From contig NZ_SMZK01000001.1 in NCBI RefSeq assembly GCF_005938085.1, forward strand, positions 124,001 to 188,000: DNA of 64,000 nucleotides, read 5' to 3'. A program made the position numbers and the translations under genes. The stretch is from Haloterrigena sp. H1. GTDB taxonomy: Archaea; Halobacteriota; Halobacteria; Halobacteriales; Natrialbaceae. Position 1 is the first letter of the stretch, and each line of letters opens with the position of its first letter. Shown one piece after another: positions 18,620-26,346 of the stretch. Below the pieces are notes generated by a model. That model made no database searches. It had not been told where the DNA came from and saw only the letters and a program-made list of their open reading frames with translations.

Positions 18620-18958
18620 ATGGTCAACACTGGTGAGACACCGGCATCGGAAGGCGAGGAAGAGGCTGTCGAGGCGGTACGGAAACTCAATTTCGGGCAG
18701 TCAGTCTACGATGCGGACGGCAACGAACTCGGTCGCATCCGCGGCTTCGAGAAGAGCGGCTTTTTCGTCACGACTCGCGAGGGTGCCGAGGCGATGAGCG
18801 TCGAACACGCTCGGTCGGGCCACGAGTTCGGCGAGGCAGAGCTGATGTGGCGCTGCATGGAATGTGGCGAGATGGGCGACATCGACGGCGGACTTCCCGA
18901 CGAGTGCCCGAACTGCGGGACCGGGCGCGAAGAACTGATGTACTGGACCGAAGACTGA
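18620..18958 (+). CDS. Rubredoxin-like zinc-ribbon protein (DUF7130-like), paralogue 1
   Basis: A 112-residue protein in two parts. The first is a PRC-barrel-like segment, LNFGQSVYDADGNELGRIRG then GFFVTTREGAEAMSVEHARS. The second is a rubredoxin-type zinc ribbon, WRCMECGEMG and ECPNCGTGREEL, four cysteines in two CxxC pairs. It ends YWTED. A haloarchaeal family of unknown role; the metal could be zinc or iron. A close paralogue follows after 111 nt. Cytoplasmic, with no signal peptide. Confidence 0.88.
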   Translation: MVNTGETPASEGEEEAVEAVRKLNFGQSVYDADGNELGRIRGFEKSGFFVTTREGAEAMSVEHARSGHEFGEAELMWRCMECGEMGDIDGGLPDECPNCGTGREELMYWTED

Positions 18959-19069
18959 GCGGTCTCGAGGAAGCGTCGGTTCGGCCGGACTCGGCCGCGG
19001 TGCAGCAATTCTGTATAGCGTACAGGGATTTATCGTGGCGGCAGGTGTAGATCGATAGTGGTGACGCAC

Positions 19070-19363
19070 ATGGCTATCGAAGACACACGACTCGCGTTCG
19101 GAACGGCAGTCTATACTCAGGACGGCACGGAAATCGGCCGGATTCGCGGTGTCGACGAGGACGGGATCTACGTCACGCTCCGTGACGGGATCGAGGGACT
19201 GAGCGTCGAACACGTCCGATCGGGCCACGAGTTCGGCGAAGCGGAGCTCATGTGGCGCTGCTGGGAGTGTGGCGAGCTCGGACGCCTCGAGAGCGATCTG
19301 CCCGACGCGTGTCCGTCCTGCGGTGCCAGGCGGGAGGAGCTGTACTACTGGACCGAAGACTGA
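19070..19363 (+). CDS. Rubredoxin-like zinc-ribbon protein (DUF7130-like), paralogue 2
   Basis: A 97-residue tandem paralogue of the preceding gene: LAFGTAVYTQDGTEIGRIRG, LSVEHVRSGHEFGEAELMWR, then WRCWECGELG and ACPSCGARREEL, ending YWTED. The start MAIEDTRLAFG is preferred; two in-frame GTGs at 19058 and 19061 are possible alternatives. The two proteins share nearly identical SVEHxRSGHEFGEAELMWRC cores, so this is a duplication. The palindromic element copy B begins at the base after the stop codon and may act as terminator. Confidence 0.88.
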   Translation: MAIEDTRLAFGTAVYTQDGTEIGRIRGVDEDGIYVTLRDGIEGLSVEHVRSGHEFGEAELMWRCWECGELGRLESDLPDACPSCGARREELYYWTED

Positions 19364-19439
19364 GACGGCCTGCTGTCACTGGGTCCTGGCGCACCCGTGA
19401 TCTTGCCGTTCGGTGCGCCGGCAGTGACAGCAGGCCGTC
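19364..19439. repeat. Palindromic intergenic element, copy B
   Basis: Perfect 17-bp inverted arms (gacggcctgctgtcact at 19364-19380 and its complement at 19423-19439) enclose a nested 8-bp hairpin (ggcgcacc at 19388-19395, ggtgcgcc at 19412-19419). The outer arm shares cggtctgctgt/cggcctgctgt with copy A, while the inner hairpin differs in sequence but keeps position and length. The element begins immediately after a TGA stop. Confidence 0.8.
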
Positions 19440-19491
19440 GGATCGCGGCCGGACGACAACCGTTTTTGCCCCGCTCGCGTCACCTCGAGCC

Positions 19492-20400
19492 ATGGAGATC
19501 GTCGTCTTCGGGGCTGGCAGCCTCGGGAGTCTCGTCGGCGGGCTACTTGCACGCGACCACGATGTCACGCTCGTCGCTCGCGAGACTCACGCTCGTGCCG
19601 TCCGTGAGTCGGGACTGTGCCTCGAGGGTGACGTCGGTGACGGTCCATCCCGTGTGTTCCCAACAGCGACGACCGATGGGACGGGGCTCGAGGCCGACCT
19701 CGCCGTTGTCACGGTCAAATCCTTCGACACCGCCGCGGCCGCCGATTCACTCGCGACAGGGTCGATCGAGGCCGTGCTCTCGTTGCAAAACGGGATGGGG
19801 AACGAAACGACGCTTGCGACACGGCTCGAGGCCCCGGTCCTCGCCGGCACGGCGACTTACGGCGCGATCGTACAGGAGCCAGGCGTCGTCGAATGCACGG
19901 GTCGTGGCGAGATCGTACTCGGGCCACGAAACGGTGGCTCCTCGGCACGTGCGGATCGGGTCGGCGAGGCCTTCGCCGCGGTCGGCCTCGAGACGACCGT
20001 CGTCGACGACATGCCCCGCCGGCTGTGGGAGAAACTCGCCGTCAACGCCGGAATTAACCCCGTGACGGCCCTGACCGCCACCGAAAACGGGATGATCCTC
20101 GAGGAGCCAGCGGCCGACCTTGCACGGGCAGCGACGCGGGAGACGGCACGGATCGCACGTGCCTGTGACGTGTCGCTGTCGAACCGCGAGGCGCTGGCCG
20201 CGATGGAAACCGTCGCCGAGGCGACGGCTGCGAACACGTCCTCGATGGCCCAGGATATCATCGCGGAACGGCGCACCGAAATCGACGCCATCAACGGCTA
20301 CATCGTCGCGCGAGCGGCCGAGAACGGGCTCGAGGCGCCGACGAACCGGACGCTCACGGCGCTGATCCGGACGTGGGAACAGGGTCGTGACCTTCGGTGA
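19492..20400 (+). CDS. panE: 2-dehydropantoate 2-reductase (ketopantoate reductase)
   Basis: A 302-residue NADPH-dependent reductase. The start is MEIVVFGAGSLGSLVGG, which opens directly with the Rossmann motif GAGSLG; the frame is open further upstream but overlaps the palindromic element. Conserved ketopantoate reductase features: VKSFDTAAAADSLA, LSLQNGMGNE, and RRLWEKLAVNAGINPVTAL with the catalytic Lys, then EIDAINGYIV. Role: conversion of ketopantoate to pantoate for coenzyme A synthesis. Monocistronic. Confidence 0.92.
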   Translation: MEIVVFGAGSLGSLVGGLLARDHDVTLVARETHARAVRESGLCLEGDVGDGPSRVFPTATTDGTGLEADLAVVTVKSFDTAAAADSLATGSIEAVLSLQNGMGNETTLATRLEAPVLAGTATYGAIVQEPGVVECTGRGEIVLGPRNGGSSARADRVGEAFAAVGLETTVVDDMPRRLWEKLAVNAGINPVTALTATENGMILEEPAADLARAATRETARIARACDVSLSNREALAAMETVAEATAANTSSMAQDIIAERRTEIDAINGYIVARAAENGLEAPTNRTLTALIRTWEQGRDLR

Positions 20401-20549
20401 GCGATAGTCGTCACTGCACGTCACCACACACTCGATCGCGCGACAACCCTGCGATCGGTGCGTGACTCGTTTCAGTTGGTACTATCTCGACGCGATCGTT
20501 ATCGGCGCAAAATACCGAACCCGACGGATCGAACTCGCTATGACGGGGA

Positions 20550-20912
20550 TTAGAACGGTGCTTCCGGCCCCTCGTCGGCTTCACCGTCGTCGTCGACGGT
20601 CTCGCCGGGGAAGGAGGGACTCATGCCGCCGCCCATGTCGTCGCCGCCGTCCATGCCGGTGGTGGCGTTGACCTTCTCGATTTCGGGGATCTCTTTGACC
20701 ATGCGGCTCTTGATCGCCTGGATCGTCATCGGCGAAATGCCACAGCCGCTACAGGCACCGCCGAGGGCGATGCTGACGACGCCGTTCTCACGGTCGAGGT
20801 CCTGAATCGCTGCGCTACCGCCGTGCATCTGGATCTGCGGGAAGTTCCGTCGCAGGAAGTTCGTTACGCGCTCCTCGAGGTCGTCCCCGTCGTTCTGGGT
20901 CTCGGTGCTCAT
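20550..20912 (-). CDS. NifU-C-terminal-domain iron-sulfur scaffold protein
   Basis: A 120-residue protein with the NifU C-terminal (Nfu) fold: LEERVTNFLRRNFPQIQMHGG, then SIALGGACSGCGISPMTIQ with the CxxC pair that holds a [4Fe-4S] cluster. The 40-residue C-terminal tail is Gly/Asp/Met-rich and disordered. The start MSTETQNDG is preferred; an upstream ATG adds 3 residues. Role: iron-sulfur cluster assembly or carrier in the cytoplasm. Confidence 0.9.
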   Translation of the reverse strand: MSTETQNDGDDLEERVTNFLRRNFPQIQMHGGSAAIQDLDRENGVVSIALGGACSGCGISPMTIQAIKSRMVKEIPEIEKVNATTGMDGGDDMGGGMSPSFPGETVDDDGEADEGPEAPF

Positions 20913-20995
20913 GAACCCCACTTGGGTATCAGCCCCCCTAAACCTTCCGTCCTCCCTATTTGGCTGCTGGCGTCACCGACTGCATTAGGCCTGTG

Positions 20996-21313
20996 TTAGG
21001 CGAATCCGAACACGTGCTGGAGTTCGGTTTCGATCTCTTCGACGTGAACCTCGAGCACCTGCTCGAAGCGCTCCTCGTCGACAAGCACGCCCGAGAGGCG
21101 GCCGTAGGGATCATCGGGAAGTTCGACACGGAACTCGCCGTTGCCCTCGTAGAAGGGCTCGCTCTCGTTCAACACCTGCTGGTCGATCGCATGGACGAGT
21201 TCGGAGTCGTACTTGTCGTTCATCCGGTTGAACGCGTTTTTGTACGCCTGCTGGAGCTCGGGGAAGTAGTTCGCGTACTTGTCTTCGAACTGCTCGGGGT
21301 CGAAGTCGGCCAT
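20996..21313 (-). CDS. Haloarchaeal DUF5783-family protein
   Basis: A 105-residue acidic protein starting MADFDPEQFEDKYANYFPEL; the frame is open upstream to 21823 but that part is not conserved-looking and overlaps another gene. Further text: YDSELVHAIDQQVLNESEPF and GNGEFRVELPDDPYGR. I recognise this as the haloarchaea-specific DUF5783 family, single-copy and of unknown function. No catalytic motif, signal or membrane segment. Confidence 0.85.
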   Translation of the reverse strand: MADFDPEQFEDKYANYFPELQQAYKNAFNRMNDKYDSELVHAIDQQVLNESEPFYEGNGEFRVELPDDPYGRLSGVLVDEERFEQVLEVHVEEIETELQHVFGFA

Positions 21314-21535
21314 ATCCGAACTGAGGATGAGCGGCGACAAAAGTCGGACGATCGGTTCGTTCGATACCGATTCGCGCTTTATTGGGCTGTATCCGCCGGA
21401 TAACACGGCGCGAGCGGGGCCGGGAGACTGCCGCCAGGTTCCGGTACCAGTCCGCTGAAACTGTACGGGGTGCCTATACAGGAGCCCGCGTATGCAAGCG
21501 GAACGGACACTCCGACCCTTGGCGACACCGGAAAC

Positions 21536-21925
21536 ATGGTTACTACACAGGACCCTATTCCCCCAGAGGCACTCCCACCGGGATGGGGGCCGGCGGAGTT
21601 CGGTGACGACCGGTTCGTCTACCGGCACAACAACCCGCCGATAGAACTGGTCGCGGACAGTACGTCTGCCGAGCAGTCCCATCCGGGGCTCGGGCTCTGC
21701 CGGTGCTGGGCGCTTCGGTACCGGATCTTCCTTACTGATTCGGCGATCACTCGGTTGATCGCCCACGTCTCGACGCGTCGGGCCGCCCTTGACGGCTTGC
21801 TCGAGTGTATGCATAGAATCCACGAGGCCGCCGAAGCAGCCGACGGTCCAGTCGCGGTCGAAGCGATACTCGACAGCGTCAATCTCTCCGAACTCGTTCC
21901 GAACGGGGCGTTTCAGGCGCCGTAG
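21536..21925 (+). CDS. Haloarchaeal protein of unknown function
   Basis: A 129-residue protein starting MVTTQDPIPPEALPPGWGPA. The PPGWGPAEFGDDRFVYRHNN opening followed by a small strand region and RAALDGLLECMHRIHEA resembles small haloarchaeal hypothetical proteins that begin with a PPGW-type segment. There is no signal peptide, membrane segment or metal motif beyond two cysteines (LCRCWAL). Function unknown. Confidence 0.65.
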   Translation: MVTTQDPIPPEALPPGWGPAEFGDDRFVYRHNNPPIELVADSTSAEQSHPGLGLCRCWALRYRIFLTDSAITRLIAHVSTRRAALDGLLECMHRIHEAAEAADGPVAVEAILDSVNLSELVPNGAFQAP

Positions 21926-21997
21926 TCGCCGCCTCGCCGGCGATGGGCTAATTCTGATCGCAAGCCATTCGACGTAGCTCTCCAGCTCCGGACGCTA

Positions 21998-22795
21998 CTA
22001 GACGCGCCGCGTCAGATGTGCTCGCACCGTCCGTTGACAGCTGCCACAGATGCCGTACAGTCGTGTCGCAGTCGACAGAAGCGGATAGCGAGTCGAGCCG
22101 CTCGCGTAGATCGACGCGACGACCGATCGGTACCGTGTTCCGCTCGGGCCGTCTCGAGCCAACGATCCGGTAAACTGTGCTTGCCGCCGGTTGAGACGCG
22201 TCTCGAGGCGGTCCCGATACGCCTCGAGTCGCTCGTGTTTGGCCTGCAAGTCGTCGAAGCCACACTGCAGGAACGACTCGTCGGCTGTCGCCTGCAGCCA
22301 GCCAACGATCTCGTCGACCTCCGCGATCGCCGTCTCGAACGTCGACCGTTCTTCCCGTAAGATCTCGCGTCGAACGGTGAGTTCCCGACGGCTGGTCGAT
22401 ACTGCCTCGAGAACCGCGGCTTTGAGTGGCGGCGTCCAGCCAGTGTCGGTCGCCAGCGCGGCAGCGATGTCGTCGGTCAATGCGGTCGCCATCGCCTCGA
22501 ACCGCGATTCGTCCTCGCAACCGCTGCCGCTGTGGCGTCTGATTGTTTCGTCGAACGCCGTTCTGACGGAAGCACAGTGATCGTCAGACGCCGACGGGGC
22601 CGCTCCACGCACCTGAATGGCCTGCGTCGCCGTGGGCGTCGCCGCCTGTCGGGCCTGGAGCGCGGTCGGTTGTGCTGCCGGAATCGCTCGAACGCGCTGT
22701 GTGAACGTCTCGAGCGCCGCATCGCGATCCGCGATCGTCTCCCACTCCTCGGCGATACACTCGAGCGCTCGGTGGGCCGCTGTCGCCCCTGTCAT
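21998..22795 (-). CDS. Unknown protein of a putative iron-box operon (DUF7260-like), second gene
   Basis: A 265-residue, mainly helical protein. Residues about 150-215 are likely coiled coil (TSRRELTVRREILREERSTF and LQAKHERLEAYRDRLETRLN), followed by a short C-terminal domain with a CxxC pair (LYGICGSCQRTVRAH). The sequence resembles the haloarchaeal DUF7260 group; I hold that name with moderate confidence. Its ATG overlaps the stop of the upstream gene by 4 nt, so the two form a coupled pair. The operon promoter carries two palindromes resembling DtxR-type iron-regulator sites. Confidence 0.7.
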   Translation of the reverse strand: MTGATAAHRALECIAEEWETIADRDAALETFTQRVRAIPAAQPTALQARQAATPTATQAIQVRGAAPSASDDHCASVRTAFDETIRRHSGSGCEDESRFEAMATALTDDIAAALATDTGWTPPLKAAVLEAVSTSRRELTVRREILREERSTFETAIAEVDEIVGWLQATADESFLQCGFDDLQAKHERLEAYRDRLETRLNRRQAQFTGSLARDGPSGTRYRSVVASIYASGSTRYPLLSTATRLYGICGSCQRTVRAHLTRRV

Positions 22796-23718
22796 CGGTC
22801 CTCCGCATGGGTGCGGGTGCAGACGAGGCCGCCGCTCGCCCGCTCGCCGGAAGTAACCACGAACTGCCAGTCGCCATCACCGAGTGCGGTGACCTCGCGC
22901 ACGCCCAGCGATGCCGTCGGCTGTGCCGTCCGACGAAGGATGTCGATCCCGATCGGCAACGTCGGAAATCGCCGCTCGCGGCCGTCGATCGCGTATCTCC
23001 GCAGGGTGACCGTCCAACTGTCTTCGTCGGTCGTCTCGACCGACTCACGTGTGACGCCGTATGTGCCGATCAGTGAGAGCGAATCCAGATACGCGAGGCT
23101 CGTCGCGACCGGATCGTCGGCCGGATCGACCGGCGAGAGGTTCGCTGCTGCCGCCCACAGCAATCGGGTTCGCTCGGCCGCCGCGAGGTGGCGCTCGAGT
23201 TCGGTTGCGATCGTCTCGAGCAACACCAGACAGAGTGCATTCCGGTCGGTCGTCGCCTCGGCAGCAGCCAGATACGTGTCCATGATCGCACGCTCGACGC
23301 GCTCGTGGTCGCGACTCGAGAGCGCCTCGAAGACGGCGCCGGAGACGTCGTGGCAGAACCCGATCAGCGGGCTGTCAGTCGCCACAGCGTGCATCCGCTC
23401 GGCCGACTGCCGTCTCCGTCTTTCCCGGTCTGCCGTTGTGTTCCTGGACCCGTCATCGACGTGACCCTCAGTGTCCGCTCGTGTCTGCCGGACGATCGGA
23501 TCGTAAAACGGGAGCTGTGGATCGTACCGTCTGAGGGCAGCGCGGTACTGTTCGGTCGCGCGTGCGGCATCCGCTGCCTCCGTGCGGCTCGCGAACCGCT
23601 GGCCGGCGACCGGGACCGGCTGTTCGCCGAAGCGAGCGCAGACCACGTCGTACTCCCCGTCGTCGCTGGCCAGCCGTTCGATAGACCGGCGAATCTCTCG
23701 GAGCGTCGTTCCGACCAT
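22792..23718 (-). CDS. Unknown protein of a putative iron-box operon (DUF7551-like), first gene
   Basis: A 308-residue soluble protein. The N-terminal part MVGTTLREIRRSIERLASDD, YDVVCARFGEQPVPVAGQRF and QYRAALRRYDPQLPFYDPIV looks like a haloarchaeal domain I associate with DUF7551. A helical middle part (FCHDVSGAVFEALSSRDHER, LCLVLLETIATELE) and a beta-rich end follow. No enzyme motif is visible. A clear Shine-Dalgarno (GGAGG, 23726-23730) stands 7 nt before the ATG, so the message has a leader. Two palindromes 27-77 nt upstream suggest metal-dependent control. Confidence 0.7.
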   Translation of the reverse strand: MVGTTLREIRRSIERLASDDGEYDVVCARFGEQPVPVAGQRFASRTEAADAARATEQYRAALRRYDPQLPFYDPIVRQTRADTEGHVDDGSRNTTADRERRRRQSAERMHAVATDSPLIGFCHDVSGAVFEALSSRDHERVERAIMDTYLAAAEATTDRNALCLVLLETIATELERHLAAAERTRLLWAAAANLSPVDPADDPVATSLAYLDSLSLIGTYGVTRESVETTDEDSWTVTLRRYAIDGRERRFPTLPIGIDILRRTAQPTASLGVREVTALGDGDWQFVVTSGERASGGLVCTRTHAEDR

Positions 23719-23744
23719 GATTTCCTCCAGTAGGTTCGTATGAC

Positions 23745-23760
23745 TTTAGGCTCGCCTAAA
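23745..23760. promoter_or_regulatory. DtxR-like palindrome, proximal
   Basis: TTTAGGCTCGCCTAAA: 7-bp perfect arms around a 2-nt centre. It resembles the half-palindromes of bacterial DtxR/IdeR iron boxes (TTAGG...CCTAA) and is a plausible site for a haloarchaeal DtxR-family regulator. It lies 27-42 nt upstream of the start at 23718, within the 5' leader or at the transcription start. Confidence 0.65.
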
Positions 23761-23781
23761 CCATCATAAGTCTCCCGGACT

Positions 23782-23795
23782 TTAGGCAGGCCTAA
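23782..23795. promoter_or_regulatory. DtxR-like palindrome, distal
   Basis: TTAGGCAGGCCTAA: 6-bp perfect arms around AG, centred 36 bp from the proximal site. Between the two sites the minus strand has ACTTATGATGG, a possible TATA element, so the two palindromes would flank or cover the core promoter. Confidence 0.65.
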
Positions 23796-24056
23796 TAATG
23801 GATGGGTGCCACGTTGGCCTCCGAGAGCGACTGCAGTATCGTGTTGTGACGGATCGTTCGAGACTATTGTGGTTGCTGCCGGCTGTTTCGAGCCGTGTTC
23901 GCTGTCGGCTCGCTACGAGCCTGCTGGCAAGGTTAAACTAGATAATGATATATTGAATGCGCCTGCCGACCGGACGGTGGCAGCAGCACAGTGTTTATAC
24001 TGGATAACAAGTTATTGGTGGTATCGACGTCCGCCGAATATTGACAGTTAGCCCCT
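23796..24056. other. Intergenic region, AT-richer, divergent promoter
   Basis: A 261-nt stretch between the iron-box palindromes and the PHP gene. The part from about 23930 to 24050 is AT-rich (aactagataatgatatattg at 23937-23956; gtttatactgg at 23991-24001) and probably holds the promoter of the PHP gene. No ORF with haloarchaeal codon use was seen. Confidence 0.4.
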
Positions 24057-24806
24057 ATGACCACGCAAATCCCGTTTGCGATCGACTTTCACGTCCACTC
24101 CGAGGACTCCTACGACGGCCACGAGCCGGTCGAACTCATCCTCGAGCACGCCGCCGACATCGGTCTCGACGGGGTGGTTATCACCGACCACGACGAGATC
24201 GACGAGTCGTTGCGTGCTGCTTCTCTCGCGCCGGAGTACGGCCTGATCGGGATTCCCGGCGTCGAGGTCTCGACCAAACACGGTCACCTGCTGGCGATCG
24301 GCGTCGGGGACCGACCGGAGCCCGGCCAGGCGTTCATGGACACCGTCCAGACCGTTCGCGAGCGCGGCGGGGTGGCGATCGTCCCCCATCCGTTCCAGCG
24401 GAGCCGCCACGGCGTTCGGAAACGCTATATTGCCGACGCCGACGCGATCGAGACCTACAACTCGATGGTCTTTACCGGGTACCGGAATCGGCGGGCCCGC
24501 CTCTTTGCATCCCGCCGGGATTATCCTCAGATCGGAGCCAGCGACGCCCATTATCTCCCTAACGTGGGTAAATCCTACACCGAAGTCCTCGTCACGCCCG
24601 ATACGGCAGCCCCGACGAAAGCCGATATTGACGGCGACGATCTCATCGCGGCGATTCTCGAGGGCCGAACACAGATCCACGGCAAGCGAACGCCGATTCA
24701 CAAAAGCGCCGTCCAGTATGGGAAAGGGGCCGTGCGCAAGACGGCGTACACGTTCACCTCGCGTGCACCGTTGCTACCGACGGTACCGGCCTCGATGGAC
24801 CGCTAA
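24057..24806 (+). CDS. PHP-domain metal-dependent phosphoesterase
   Basis: A 249-residue PHP hydrolase. Metal ligands: FHVHSEDSYDGHEP near residue 10, VITDHDEIDES near 40, GVEVSTKHGHLLAIG near 72-86, VIPHP-like VAIVPHPFQRSR near 105-115, and the final GASDAHYLP near 160. These fit the trinuclear site of PHP phosphoesterases such as PolX-type or histidinol-phosphatase-like proteins. The substrate is unknown; 3',5'-pAp or nucleotide phosphates are common for relatives. Its last 4 nt overlap the 3' end of the convergent RecJ-like gene. Confidence 0.88.
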   Translation: MTTQIPFAIDFHVHSEDSYDGHEPVELILEHAADIGLDGVVITDHDEIDESLRAASLAPEYGLIGIPGVEVSTKHGHLLAIGVGDRPEPGQAFMDTVQTVRERGGVAIVPHPFQRSRHGVRKRYIADADAIETYNSMVFTGYRNRRARLFASRRDYPQIGASDAHYLPNVGKSYTEVLVTPDTAAPTKADIDGDDLIAAILEGRTQIHGKRTPIHKSAVQYGKGAVRKTAYTFTSRAPLLPTVPASMDR

Positions 24807-26281
24807 CGCAGTTGCTCGCCGGCGAGTTCGTCAGCGTGGTCGACGAACGCCCGCTTTTGCCCACTGGGGATCGTCGCCCCCGCAGCGACGTCGTGACCGC
24901 CGCCGTCGCCGCCGACCGCTCTCGAGGCCTCGCCCATCACGACCGAGAGATCGAGTCCTTGCCGGACGAGCGAGTGGGTGCCGCGCGCAGAGACTTTCAG
25001 TTCGTCGTCGTTCTTTGCTGCAAAGGCGATAATTGGCTTCGAGCGACTGATTCCCTGGTTGCCCATCGCCATGCCGGCGACGATCCCGACGATGGTCTCG
25101 CGGATCTCGTCGCCCGCGTCGAACCACTGGATGTGGGCTTCCTCGGTCGTCCCCTCGCGGGTAACGAGATCGATCCCGTTCGAGAGGTTCCGTCGGTGTT
25201 CACGCAGGAGTTGGCGTGCGCGCTCGAGTGCGCCGTCGCGGTTCCCCAGACAGACCCCCAGCCCTACGTCGGCGCGCTCGTAGCGGGCGGTCGCGTTGAG
25301 CAGCGTCGAGAACTCGCTTGCGTCCCGGAGTTCGGTGCCGACGGGTTCCTCGCTCAGGACGTAGGCCGTCCCAACGAGTTCGTCGATCTTCGCCGCGGGG
25401 ACGCCGCTCGAGACGGCCTTCCGGACGAGCGCGCTGGCGACGGTCTGTTTCTCCTCACCTGAGAGATCGGCCCACCGGCGCCACTCGCCGTCACGTTTCA
25501 ACTCGAGATCGAGCCCGTCGAGAAAGCGCAACGCGCCGTTGGTGTCGTTCGAGATCCCCGGAATGTGGACGTCGGTAGCGTACTCGAGGAGCTTGGGGAG
25601 CGGCCGGGTCTGTTTGCCATAGAGGGCGAGGTCCTTGCCCGTCTCGAGGACGCCGGCCTCGACGCCGTCGGTGACGATGTTTGCGTTCGCGCCGTGGAGT
25701 TCGCCGCCGGCGGCCTGCATGTCGCCGACCGCACCGACGACGGCGAGGGCGGCGAGGTCGCGGTTATCGGCGCGAGCCGTCGTTCCTGCTGGGCCGGCGA
25801 CGGTTCCGCCATCAGTTGCGGCGGCTGGTGAACTGTCGGATACGTCCGCGAGCGCCCGCGCGAGGACGTAACTCGCGCCGGCACCCGACAGTTCTGAGGC
25901 CCCGTTGATGCCGAATAACAGCGGGTTGAGGTGGTACTCGGTGTCCCGGTCGGCGGGCTGGTGGTGGTCCGCGATGATCGGCGTGAAATCGCCGGTGTCC
26001 TCGTACTCGCCGATCACGTCGAGCTGGCCGCTCCCGAAGTCGGTAAAGAGGACGGTGTCGTAGTCGGTCGCCGCGATGGCGGCGATCGCCTCCGCGTCGA
26101 GTTGCTTCTCGAAGACCGTCTCGAAGGGAATTCCCGCCCGCTCGAGCGCCTGTGCGGCGATCGCAGCGCTCGTGAGTCCGTCGGCGTCGATATGCGAGGC
26201 GAGCAACACGCGATCGGCCTCGCATAGCCGCTCGGCACATTCGCGCGCGCGATCCTCGAGTTCGGGAACCGGCCCTGCCAT
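24803..26281 (-). CDS. RecJ-like DHH-family single-strand nuclease
   Basis: A 492-residue DHH phosphoesterase. Motif I: ASHIDADGLTSAAIAAQALE; motif II: LFTDFGSGQLDV; the DHH motif: IADHHQP; then NPLLFGINGASELSGAG. A C-terminal DHHA1 domain ends in GGDGGGHDVAAGATIPSG, the substrate-binding GGGH motif. This is the archaeal RecJ/GAN family; the GINS-associated nuclease acts at the replication fork, while other paralogues are repair or RNA nucleases. Haloarchaea encode several, so the exact role of this copy is uncertain. It contains a low-complexity Ala/Thr insert around residues 150-165. Confidence 0.88.
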   Translation of the reverse strand: MAGPVPELEDRARECAERLCEADRVLLASHIDADGLTSAAIAAQALERAGIPFETVFEKQLDAEAIAAIAATDYDTVLFTDFGSGQLDVIGEYEDTGDFTPIIADHHQPADRDTEYHLNPLLFGINGASELSGAGASYVLARALADVSDSSPAAATDGGTVAGPAGTTARADNRDLAALAVVGAVGDMQAAGGELHGANANIVTDGVEAGVLETGKDLALYGKQTRPLPKLLEYATDVHIPGISNDTNGALRFLDGLDLELKRDGEWRRWADLSGEEKQTVASALVRKAVSSGVPAAKIDELVGTAYVLSEEPVGTELRDASEFSTLLNATARYERADVGLGVCLGNRDGALERARQLLREHRRNLSNGIDLVTREGTTEEAHIQWFDAGDEIRETIVGIVAGMAMGNQGISRSKPIIAFAAKNDDELKVSARGTHSLVRQGLDLSVVMGEASRAVGGDGGGHDVAAGATIPSGQKRAFVDHADELAGEQLR

Positions 26282-26346
26282 CGGGGAAACGTGGGGCGGC
26301 TTCGTTCATAAACCCGCGGATCATGCGTATCCGCTACGGACGTGGC

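Noticed and set aside
20985..21005. Two TTAGGC motifs near the end of the DUF5783 gene
   Set aside because: They are direct rather than inverted and lie at a gene's 3' end, so an operator role is unlikely.
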